Source: Candidatus Falkowbacteria bacterium UBA2355 (lineage in GTDB: Bacteria > Patescibacteriota > Patescibacteriia > Patescibacteriales > Patescibacteriaceae). Taken from it: a stretch of DNA of 55,229 bases. This document shows positions 48,565-55,229 of this stretch, piece by piece. Under the pieces are notes generated by a model. It was not told where the DNA came from, did no database searches, and saw only the letters and a program-made list of their open reading frames with translations. Within the stretch, counting starts at the first letter, position 1; the number at the start of each line of letters is the position of its first letter. The stretch is taken from positions 444 to 55,672 of the forward strand of contig DDTV01000014.1 of the NCBI GenBank assembly GCA_002344425.1. Direction: 5' to 3'. Position numbers and translations under genes: made by a program.

Positions 48565-48903
48565 ATGTTTCAAGAATTTATCGCACTGGCCGTCATAGTT
48601 TTTTTCCTGCTTCGTCTTGGCTGGCAATTTTATAAGGATCAGATTCCGAAAAGCCAATTTATTTTTTGGCTGTCTTTCTGGGGCGTCGCCGGTTTGTTGT
48701 TGATTTATATCAGACAAATCGATCAATTGGCCGCTCGCTTGGGATTCTCTAGTTCGGGCATCCAACTTTTACTCTATGTTGCTGTCGCCGTTATTTTTTA
48801 CGTTATTTTCCGCTTGCGCCTTAAATTAGCCCAAATGGAAAAAGATATCACCGAATTGACTCGTTTGGCCGCTATCTCAGAACGAGACAAGAATAAATCG
48901 TAG
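48565..48903 (+). CDS. DUF2304 small membrane protein
   Basis: 112 aa with three hydrophobic helices (about 3-19, 33-50 and 66-84), then a short helical tail ('LRLKLAQMEKDITELTRLA'). Length, topology and position directly after a DPM1-like GT2 are those of DUF2304 proteins, thought to help the glycosyltransferase at the membrane. The function is not established. It lies 1 base before the next GT4. Confidence 0.8.
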   Translation: MFQEFIALAVIVFFLLRLGWQFYKDQIPKSQFIFWLSFWGVAGLLLIYIRQIDQLAARLGFSSSGIQLLLYVAVAVIFYVIFRLRLKLAQMEKDITELTRLAAISERDKNKS

Positions 48904-48904
48904 T

Positions 48905-50047
48905 ATGAAAATCGCCCACGTCATATGCACCTTTCCGCCTTATAAGGGCGGCATGGGAAACAGCGTTTATCATATGGCGCGTCAAATCGGCGCCCGCGGC
49001 CATGAAAGCGTGGTTTTCACTCCGGCCTATCGGGGAGCCGACGCTGGCGAAGAATCAATCGGAAAAAATACCAAAGTCGTTCGCTTGCGTCCGCTAATAG
49101 CAATCGGCAACGCCGCTGTTTTACCCCAGCTCTTTTTACGCTTGCGGCATTTCGATATTATACATCTGCATTATCCTTTTTACGGTACGGCTGATATCGT
49201 CGCTTGGGCCAAAATAATTTTTCGAGGCAAATTGGTTTTACATTATCATATGGACGCGGTTAGCCGCGGTCTTAAAGGTTTGATTTTTAGATTTTACGCC
49301 TTTTTCTTTTTGCCCGTGGTGGCGCGTTTGGCTTCGCGCATAACTTGCGCTTCGCTCGACTATGTCGCGCATTCTCAATTGGCGGATTTTTATATTAATC
49401 ACAAAAATAATTTCATAGAGGTTCCCTTTGGCGTTGATGCCAAACGTTTTCATTGCGGGACCGTGCAAAGGGGGCCAATCGTGCTTTTTGTCGGCGCGCT
49501 TGATCGCCAACATTATTTTAAAGGAGTCAAGGAATTGATAGAGGCTTTTGCGATAACCGCCCAGCGTCATCCCGAAGCGCGCTTGGTTTTAGTCGGACGC
49601 GGTGACTTGGAAAATTATTATAAGAGCTTGGCGGCCAGCCAAGGTTTGGATAAGAATTTTTCGATTGACTCTGACGCATCGGACGAAGACTTGGCGGCTT
49701 GGTACCGGCAAGCGATAGTTTCGGTTCTTCCCTCGACTGATAAAAGCGAGGCCTTTGGTTTGGTTTTGTTAGAAGCTATGGCCTCTGGTACGGCGGTAAT
49801 TGCTTCAAATTTGCCCGGCGTCCGTAACGTTTTCCATAATAAAGAACACGGCTTTATGATTAAGCCGGGCAATGTTGCTTTATTGGCGGAAAAAATAACT
49901 TATATTTTGGAACATCAAGCCGAAGCCGGACAGATGGGCGCGGCCGGCCGTCGCTGGATTGAAGAGCGCTATAGTTGGGACAAGGTCGGAGAACGCTTGG
50001 AGGCCGCCTATCTGCGCATTTTATATACTCCCAATAAAAAATCATGA
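48905..50047 (+). CDS. GT4 family glycosyltransferase
   Basis: 380 aa. N-domain 'HVICTFPPYKGGMGNSVYHM' and 'IIHLHYPFYGTADIVAWAK', hinge 'IEVPFGVDAKRFH', donor domain 'IVLFVGALDRQHYFKGVKEL', 'LVLVGRGDLENYY' and the EX7E-type 'SEAFGLVLLEAMASGTAV'. A typical complete GT4. The last four bases overlap the ATG of the following GT4 (ATGA arrangement), so both are co-translated. Acceptor and donor unknown. Confidence 0.88.
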   Translation: MKIAHVICTFPPYKGGMGNSVYHMARQIGARGHESVVFTPAYRGADAGEESIGKNTKVVRLRPLIAIGNAAVLPQLFLRLRHFDIIHLHYPFYGTADIVAWAKIIFRGKLVLHYHMDAVSRGLKGLIFRFYAFFFLPVVARLASRITCASLDYVAHSQLADFYINHKNNFIEVPFGVDAKRFHCGTVQRGPIVLFVGALDRQHYFKGVKELIEAFAITAQRHPEARLVLVGRGDLENYYKSLAASQGLDKNFSIDSDASDEDLAAWYRQAIVSVLPSTDKSEAFGLVLLEAMASGTAVIASNLPGVRNVFHNKEHGFMIKPGNVALLAEKITYILEHQAEAGQMGAAGRRWIEERYSWDKVGERLEAAYLRILYTPNKKS

Positions 50048-51126
50048 AAATTTGTTTTATCAATAATCTGTACGGAGAGTTATCTCGCGGCGGAGCCGAA
50101 CAAACTATCCGAACTCTGATTAAAGCCTTGGAAGCCAAGGGACATAGTTGCAAGGTCATTGAAGCCAGCAAGGCCTATGAACGTTTGAGTTCTTTGCCTA
50201 AGTGGAGACGTTTTTTGCACCACGCTTTTAGCTGGGCGGATATATTTTCATATTGGCGGTTAAAACAGCGTTTAGACAAAGGGGCTTTTGATTTGCTTTG
50301 GAGCCATAATCTTACCGGTTTCGGCTTATTGGCTTTTCGCGCTTTAGGCAAAACCAAAAAAATCCATACTATGCACGACGTTCAATTTTTACATCCTTCC
50401 GGACTAATGATATTCGGGCAAGAGAAAATTTTTAATTCTTTGGTCGCTCGAGCTTATCAATTTATTTGCTCTCGACTTTTTCCTAAAGACGCTTTATTGA
50501 TTTTTCCTTCACGCTGGTTGCATGATACTTATCAGCGTTATTTGCCTTTGAAGCAGAATCGAAAATTAATTATAAAAAACCCCTTGTCCGAAAGCATCGA
50601 GCTTGAAAAAAAACCCAATGATGTTTTTACCTTCTTGTATTTGGGTCAGATTGAAGAGCACAAAGGCATCAGAATGTTATTGCGAGCTTTTTCTAAACTG
50701 AAAGGCGAAGCTCGTTTAAAAATAGTCGGCGATGGCAGTTTACTGCCTGAATTAAAGGCCAATAATAAAGACTCGAGAATTGACTTTGCCGGCCATTGCA
50801 ATCAAGCAAAAGAATATATCAAGCAGGCCGATTGCATGGTCATTCCTTCAATTTGTTATGAGAATCTGCCGACCGTTGCCTTGGAAGCGGCCAGTCTAAA
50901 AACACCGGTCATTGGCAGTCGCTTAGGAGGCATCGGCGAGGCCATCGGCGATGAACGTTTGCTTTTTGATGTTAACGAAGAGTCATGTTTGGAAAAATTA
51001 AACTTTGCATTTAATAACAGCCAAGAATTGAAAAAAATTGCCGAGACAGCCCGTCAAAATTTATCCGTTCCCAAGGTCGATGAATATCTCTCGACTGTTG
51101 GAAAAGCGGTTGATCTTATTTTTTAG
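50044..51126 (+). CDS. GT4 family glycosyltransferase
   Basis: 360 aa. 'ICFINNLYGELSRGGAEQTI' with the GGAEQ start of many GT4s, 'KKIHTMHDVQFLHPSG', 'LIFPSRWLHDTYQRYLP', donor-side 'FTFLYLGQIEEHKGIRMLL' and 'ICYENLPTVALEAASLKTP' (EX7E region). Complete and soluble. It is coupled to the preceding GT4 and converges with the membrane protein on the other strand, with an 11-base overlap of the two 3' ends and no terminator between them. Confidence 0.88.
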   Translation: MKICFINNLYGELSRGGAEQTIRTLIKALEAKGHSCKVIEASKAYERLSSLPKWRRFLHHAFSWADIFSYWRLKQRLDKGAFDLLWSHNLTGFGLLAFRALGKTKKIHTMHDVQFLHPSGLMIFGQEKIFNSLVARAYQFICSRLFPKDALLIFPSRWLHDTYQRYLPLKQNRKLIIKNPLSESIELEKKPNDVFTFLYLGQIEEHKGIRMLLRAFSKLKGEARLKIVGDGSLLPELKANNKDSRIDFAGHCNQAKEYIKQADCMVIPSICYENLPTVALEAASLKTPVIGSRLGGIGEAIGDERLLFDVNEESCLEKLNFAFNNSQELKKIAETARQNLSVPKVDEYLSTVGKAVDLIF

Positions 51127-53023
51127 TGAAGAGGAAAACAGTGATTTGTCCATCCCCGATATCCGTAACGGTATCGGCTAGACTGGTTGTTTGCGCGACC
51201 AGTTTATTGTATTGCCACCAATATGAATTTAAAACCAAGTAGGCGCGCTTAACGCCGGCTAAATCCATAGCGGCTATTATTGCCGCGCGATCGGGCTTAT
51301 CTACCATATCGAGATAATATTGATACATTGGTGTGCCGGTCGGAATCGGGTAATAGAAAATCGAGTCTTTATAGTAGGTTTTAAAACCGTATTCACGTAA
51401 TGCTGCGGCGCTGACTTGTTGATTGGCTAAAACTATATAAGGCTGGCCGTTGGCATTCTGTTCAATCCAGCGGACAGCCAAAATATCCGCTTTGGAAGTC
51501 GCATAACTGTGACTATTGTGATAATGGTCAAAACGAGGATAAGACAAATAAAGAGAGGCTGTTGCGGCGCTGACTATGATAAGCAACCAACATAAGGTTT
51601 GCCAGCGGGAAAGTTTTTCAAGTTTAACGGCCAATGCCTTAAAGGCGATTACTATCAAGGGCAAAGAAACCAACAGGGCGGTGATTATGATACGAAGCGG
51701 ATAGTCTGAGCGCTCATATTCAATCAAAAAATGAAAGTCCAGCGAAGCGGTTATCAAGGCGGAAATAAAAAGCGCTAAAGCCGGCCAAGTAAAACGCCCG
51801 ACCAACTCGGCATTTTTTCTTTTAAAAGCTAGATAAATTCCACATATAACAGTGCCCAGCAAAACAAAGCCCCATAAACCGCGATAAAAATAAATGAAAT
51901 TAAGCCACCAGCTTTCTTGATTCGGATTACTCGGCAGGAGTTCCTTTAAAAAATCCAAACGCGGCCAAATCAAGGCGGCTTGTCCGCTGCCCAAGATTAA
52001 AAAGACATATAGGGACAAGGGGATGGCAATAGATAATAAAGCAATCAAAAAGGGATATAATTTTTTACCAAATTCATTGCGCCTTAGATAATCGCCGATG
52101 ACAATTGCGGCGGCGGGAATACCGGCGATCGGTTGCGTCACTAAGGCGGCCAGCGCCGCTAAGGCGCTTATAATTTTTTCTTGTCTACTGGGTTTTGGTG
52201 AGGGCAAGAATAAAACGATAGCCAGAAACAGATAGGCCAGATTCTGCGGCGTAGTAACAATAAAAATTACTGATGGCAAAATAAGCAAGGCGACCGCCGC
52301 CAATCCCCAGTCTTTTTCCGCGCCGTGATGAGTCTTGAGCCAACGGAAAATAAGCAAGGGCAAAAGCAAGGCGGCGTAAGTAGGTACTAAAATTTTTCCA
52401 ATCAAGGAAGTGTCAAAGCCACTGAGCAGATGACCGACCGTAACCAAGCTGTACTGTCCGAGATAATATGGCGTCAGCGGTTTGATTTGTCCAAGTTTAT
52501 CGATAGCTTGAACCGCCGCTTCGTGAATAAAGGGATCAAAGCCATAGCCGACAACATAGACAACAACCGCCGTTCCAAAGAGCAATAAACAATGAAGAAT
52601 CAGGCCGGGAGCCAGTAAGCGCGAGGAGCGCAGTCCGAGCAGGAATAAGGCGGCGGTCCCCAAAGCATAGGTCAGAAAATACCAGGACGAAACAACTTGC
52701 CAGGGCGTAATTATCGGGCGATCAGAGCGACCGGTATATAGAAACCAAAGCGCTATTAACCAGAGTGCGAAATAAGCAAGGAACAAAAGCCATTCTTGCA
52801 AGCTGATATTTTTTAAAGCTCGCAATTCATTCTCTCCCGAAGGCGAATTATATTTAAAGATGAATAGAATCAACAGTAAGCTGATAAGCGCGGCGACGAT
52901 AGCGCCGTTACGATTCAAACCGTAGGCAAAATAAACCAAGGCTCCGCAAACCGCAATGGCGGCCGGGGCGCTTATTATGATAATGAACAGAGAATGCCGC
53001 AGTCGGCTCAGATTGTCTAACAT
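51116..53023 (-). CDS. multi-membrane protein, probable GT-C glycosyltransferase
   Basis: 635 aa from the ATG at 53023, chosen over an upstream ATG because the hydrophobic protein begins there. About 13-15 membrane helices fill residues 10-500. An external loop near the N-terminal third has 'YGFDPFIHEAAVQAIDKLG', acidic residues in the place where GT-C enzymes carry their catalytic Asp/Glu. The C-terminal 130 residues are soluble and outside ('RWIEQNANGQPYIVLANQQV', 'AGVKRAYLVLNSYWW'). That plan fits GT39/GT83-like enzymes using polyprenyl-phosphate sugars. No specific family was recognised. Confidence 0.65.
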   Translation of the reverse strand: MLDNLSRLRHSLFIIIISAPAAIAVCGALVYFAYGLNRNGAIVAALISLLLILFIFKYNSPSGENELRALKNISLQEWLLFLAYFALWLIALWFLYTGRSDRPIITPWQVVSSWYFLTYALGTAALFLLGLRSSRLLAPGLILHCLLLFGTAVVVYVVGYGFDPFIHEAAVQAIDKLGQIKPLTPYYLGQYSLVTVGHLLSGFDTSLIGKILVPTYAALLLPLLIFRWLKTHHGAEKDWGLAAVALLILPSVIFIVTTPQNLAYLFLAIVLFLPSPKPSRQEKIISALAALAALVTQPIAGIPAAAIVIGDYLRRNEFGKKLYPFLIALLSIAIPLSLYVFLILGSGQAALIWPRLDFLKELLPSNPNQESWWLNFIYFYRGLWGFVLLGTVICGIYLAFKRKNAELVGRFTWPALALFISALITASLDFHFLIEYERSDYPLRIIITALLVSLPLIVIAFKALAVKLEKLSRWQTLCWLLIIVSAATASLYLSYPRFDHYHNSHSYATSKADILAVRWIEQNANGQPYIVLANQQVSAAALREYGFKTYYKDSIFYYPIPTGTPMYQYYLDMVDKPDRAAIIAAMDLAGVKRAYLVLNSYWWQYNKLVAQTTSLADTVTDIGDGQITVFLFTKK

Positions 53024-53043
53024 GCCTTTATAATAACAGATTA

Positions 53044-53072
53044 TTGACTTATTCAAAATAATATCGTATAAA
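53044..53072 (+). promoter_or_regulatory. promoter of the 167-aa cassette gene
   Basis: TTGACT (53044-53049), 17 bp, TATAAA (53067-53072). It leads to a leader of about 38 nt with AAGGGGG at 53106-53112, four bases before the ATG at 53117. Confidence 0.75.
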
Positions 53073-53116
53073 TGAGTCAAAAGTTATTAATCTAAGTTCT
53101 TTAAAAAGGGGGAAAA

Positions 53117-53620
53117 ATGATTTCAGACATTAGATTTAACAAAGCTTTTATTATTTCAAATGATCATGAATATTTTTGCGGGAAAGTAGAACAGGCTTTA
53201 ATGATGAAACTTAAAATCAGTTCATCAGATATTCATAATGTTGAAGAAATTATCGAAGACGAAAGAAGAATTCTTAATCTGGAGCCTAATGGTGTATATT
53301 TGATGATTTTTGATCCGTCATTTTCAAATTCATCAGAACAATTTGAGGCCTGGAAATCGATTGAAGCTAAAATAAGAGATTGCTCCTTTCATTATCTTGA
53401 ACCACTGCCAAGGCAGGAATGGAAGAGCGGCAAAGCGGAAATCTTAATGAGGATTCATGTATATAATTCTGATGGAACCGCTGCTTATTTGGATTTTAAC
53501 GAAGATGCCAGCAGACTAAAATTCCCCGAGATATTAAAAGATCTTGAAGGCGTAGTTGGTGTCATTGACTGGCAAAGAGAAAATTTGACGGATTTCTGGC
53601 CTTATACACAAAGTTATTGA
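53117..53620 (+). CDS. hypothetical cytoplasmic protein, single-gene cassette
   Basis: 167 aa with no signal peptide or membrane helix. Alternating strands and helices ('KAFIISNDHEYFCGKVEQAL', 'NGVYLMIFDPSFSNSSEQFE', 'ILMRIHVYNSDGTAAYLDF') suggest a small alpha/beta fold. No known motif. It has its own consensus-like promoter, a purine-rich ribosome-binding site, a TGA stop and a terminator, all within 620 bases, and it splits two glycosyltransferase-like membrane genes. It resembles the cassette units at 1487-3563 and 13486-15627, except that this protein stays inside the cell. Confidence 0.7.
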   Translation: MISDIRFNKAFIISNDHEYFCGKVEQALMMKLKISSSDIHNVEEIIEDERRILNLEPNGVYLMIFDPSFSNSSEQFEAWKSIEAKIRDCSFHYLEPLPRQEWKSGKAEILMRIHVYNSDGTAAYLDFNEDASRLKFPEILKDLEGVVGVIDWQRENLTDFWPYTQSY

Positions 53621-53637
53621 ACATCAAAATCTTATTT

Positions 53638-53663
53638 GGGCTGTCCCGCAACAGCCCTTTTTT
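53638..53663 (+). terminator. rho-independent terminator
   Basis: GGGCTGT (53638-53644) pairs with ACAGCCC (53651-53657), loop CCCGCA, then six T. Confidence 0.85.
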
Positions 53664-53665
53664 AT

Positions 53666-53694
53666 TTGAAAATAATCGCTTTGATTGCTACCAT
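53666..53694 (+). promoter_or_regulatory. promoter for a leaderless membrane glycosyltransferase gene
   Basis: TTGAAA (53666-53671), 17 bp, TACCAT (53689-53694). The ATG at 53703 starts 9 bases after the -10, at or just beyond the expected transcription start. Confidence 0.55.
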
Positions 53695-53702
53695 TAAGTC
53701 AA

Positions 53703-55229
53703 ATGAAAGATTATATAAAAAACCTCAAAGAATCGCTTAAGGCACACTGGCCTTTGATTATCGTCATCGTCGCCGCTTTCGGCTTTTTTTTCTTTGCCTC
53801 AAGCTTTAACTATTTAAGCCAGAATGATGATTTCGTAAAATGGCTGTCTCCGGACGAAACGGCCAATTACGCAAGTTCGAAACTCTACGCCGAGACAGGG
53901 AATTTGGCGGTTTTTGAAAAATATAATTTAATTTCCAAAGACATAATACATCCGCGCAGTTTCCGTTCGGATTGGGGCTGGGTTAAGCCGGTCAGTTTTT
54001 TGGGAATGCCTTTGTTGTACGGTAAGATAGCGAAAATTTTGGGGACGGATGTTTTGCCCTATCTAAGTCCTTTATTCGGCGCAATCGGCTTGGTATTTTT
54101 TTATCTTTTGGTAAAAAGAATTTTTGGCCGTTCAAATGCAATAATTTCAACTTTGCTAGCGGCGGTATTTCCGATCTATGTTTATTTTTCGGCCCGCAGC
54201 ATGTTCCACAACATTTTGTTCATGTCACTGTTGATGGGAGGACTTTATTTCGCATCGCGAATGACGGAGGCAAATAATGAAGCTGAAAACAGTTATTTTA
54301 AAAAACATCGCCGCGGATTTGTTTTTTCGCTTCTTTCCGGACTTTTGGTCGCCGGGGCCTTAACCGCGCGCACCTCGGAACTGATTTGGGTCGGACCTTT
54401 GATTTTTGTGCTATGGCTATTTAATTTGCGCCGCCTCGGCTTAGTCCGCCCCTTTTTCTTTTTGTACGGCGCTCTAATTTCATTTTTGCCGATTCTTTAT
54501 TGGAACAATGTTCTCTACGGTTCTTTCATATCAAGCGGCTATCCGGAACTGAATGATTCTTTATTCTCTTTGTCGCAAGACGGTTCGGCTTTGGTGGCGC
54601 AAGCCGGGGCTGGCAAGCTGACGGAATTAAAGTCAGTTTTACTGAGTATAAAAGACACGATTTTTCATTTTGGTTTTAATCTCGGGCAAAGTTATCGACT
54701 GTTTAATGCCTATGTTCGCGATATGTTCCCTTGGCTTTATTACGCGGCCGGGGCCGGAGTCGCTCTCTATCTGATTTTTTTCAAAAATTATGCCAAGCGT
54801 CGCTGGCTGTGGCTGGGGCTCTGGGCGCTTAGCTCTTCGCTTCTGGTTGTTTATTACGGCAGTTGGACCTTCTTTGACAATCCTGATCGTTCAAGCACTA
54901 TTGGGAATTCATATACTCGCTATTGGTTGCCGCTTTATTTCGGAGCTCTGCCTTTTGCCAGCCTAGCTTTGGTCAAAATAACCGGTCTGGTCCGCTATTC
55001 GGCCGCTGTCTGGGGCCTGCGCTTAGCGGCGATAGCCGTTATTGCGACTTTATCCGTTCAATTTGTCTGGCTTGATCCGGCCGAAGGGATTAAGGTCTCC
55101 ATAGAGAAACAAACCGCCGCCAAACAAGAGTGGAGCAAGGTTTTGGCGCTGACCGAAAACGACGCGGTAATTATCACGCGTTATCACGATAAACTTCTTT
55201 TTCCGGAACGCAAGGTTGTCATCGGACTT
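53703..55229 (+). CDS. GT39/ArnT-like membrane glycosyltransferase (3' cut by window)
   Basis: 509 codons are visible and the frame is still open at the window end. An N-terminal helix at about residues 17-37 is followed by the first external loop with 'KWLSPDETANYASSKLYAET', whose Asp-Glu pair is the catalytic-type DE motif of GT39/GT83 (PMT/ArnT) enzymes. Many further membrane helices follow ('YLSPLFGAIGLVFFYLLVKR', 'GGLYFASRMTEA'), with a second loop 'NSYTRYWLPLYFGALPFASL' whose Tyr-Trp-Leu-Pro is typical of the family. These enzymes move a sugar from a polyprenyl phosphate to an external acceptor. The DPM1-like GT2 at 47898 may supply that donor. Confidence 0.8.
   Translation, partial: MKDYIKNLKESLKAHWPLIIVIVAAFGFFFFASSFNYLSQNDDFVKWLSPDETANYASSKLYAETGNLAVFEKYNLISKDIIHPRSFRSDWGWVKPVSFLGMPLLYGKIAKILGTDVLPYLSPLFGAIGLVFFYLLVKRIFGRSNAIISTLLAAVFPIYVYFSARSMFHNILFMSLLMGGLYFASRMTEANNEAENSYFKKHRRGFVFSLLSGLLVAGALTARTSELIWVGPLIFVLWLFNLRRLGLVRPFFFLYGALISFLPILYWNNVLYGSFISSGYPELNDSLFSLSQDGSALVAQAGAGKLTELKSVLLSIKDTIFHFGFNLGQSYRLFNAYVRDMFPWLYYAAGAGVALYLIFFKNYAKRRWLWLGLWALSSSLLVVYYGSWTFFDNPDRSSTIGNSYTRYWLPLYFGALPFASLALVKITGLVRYSAAVWGLRLAAIAVIATLSVQFVWLDPAEGIKVSIEKQTAAKQEWSKVLALTENDAVIITRYHDKLLFPERKVVIGL

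Overview
The window looks like a chromosomal segment of a Candidatus Patescibacteria (CPR) bacterium, probably Parcubacteria-like. This is inferred from gene content, not from a marker tree. The signs are: a compact layout with many overlapping genes; no Shine-Dalgarno sequence in front of most genes; small or trimmed versions of universal proteins (a half-length TsaB, a MurF without its N-terminal domain); DUF4012 and DUF2304 proteins; FG-GAP-type surface proteins; and a murein set split over two clusters. UGA acts as a stop codon (murC and the glycosyltransferase ending at 50047), so this is not a recoded Gracilibacteria/SR1 genome.

Layout. 1-570: end of a nucleotidyltransferase-type protein and a small transglutaminase-like protein. 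688-13466: an exopolysaccharide/surface-glycan locus (Wzz-like chain-length protein, Wzy-like polymerase, GT2 and GT4 glycosyltransferases, a GHL15-like glycoside hydrolase with FG-GAP repeats, two extracytoplasmic proteins). Two foreign-looking pairs of secreted proteins adjoin it: one between wzz and wzy (1487-3563), one after the last GT4 (13486-15627). 15657-22830: short tsaB, then mraZ-rsmH-ftsL-like-ftsI-murF with a clear promoter and MraZ-type direct repeats, then an M23 peptidase with FG-GAP repeats. 22841-25514 (minus): an orphan 107-aa protein, a 537-bp DUF559 endonuclease element with hairpin inverted repeats, a pterin dehydratase, tRNA-Glu, fmt and def. 25574-30853: a small hypothetical protein, a LigB/MEMO-like protein, a secreted lysozyme-like protein and clpB, which has a consensus promoter overlapped by a CIRCE operator. 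30904-35443: a TagA-type glycosyltransferase fused to a Nudix domain, then murG-murC-murB. 35501-40497: a membrane fusion protein, an ABC ATPase and two MacB-like permeases. 40541-55229: DUF4012, mreB, a glycosyltransferase/subtilisin/FG-GAP fusion, a UDP-xylose-synthase-like epimerase, further glycosyltransferases, and two multi-membrane proteins (the last cut by the window end).

How it fits together. Most genes build, cut or decorate the cell envelope: precursor ligases MurF/C/B and MurG, the transpeptidase FtsI, MreB for cell shape, an M23 hydrolase, and a large set of glycosyltransferases that probably make a surface polysaccharide. A shared FG-GAP repeat recurs behind three different catalytic heads (GHL15, M23, S8), which suggests one surface scaffold carrying swappable enzymes.

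The most unusual signals are: (i) the GT4-S8-FG-GAP fusion with a possible internal start; (ii) the TagA-Nudix fusion; (iii) the compact DUF559 element; and (iv) two initiation regimes side by side. Host genes start at or very near the transcription start, while a few cassettes with strong AAAGGAG sites, similar leaders and their own terminators look acquired. All function calls come from reading motifs; no database search was run.
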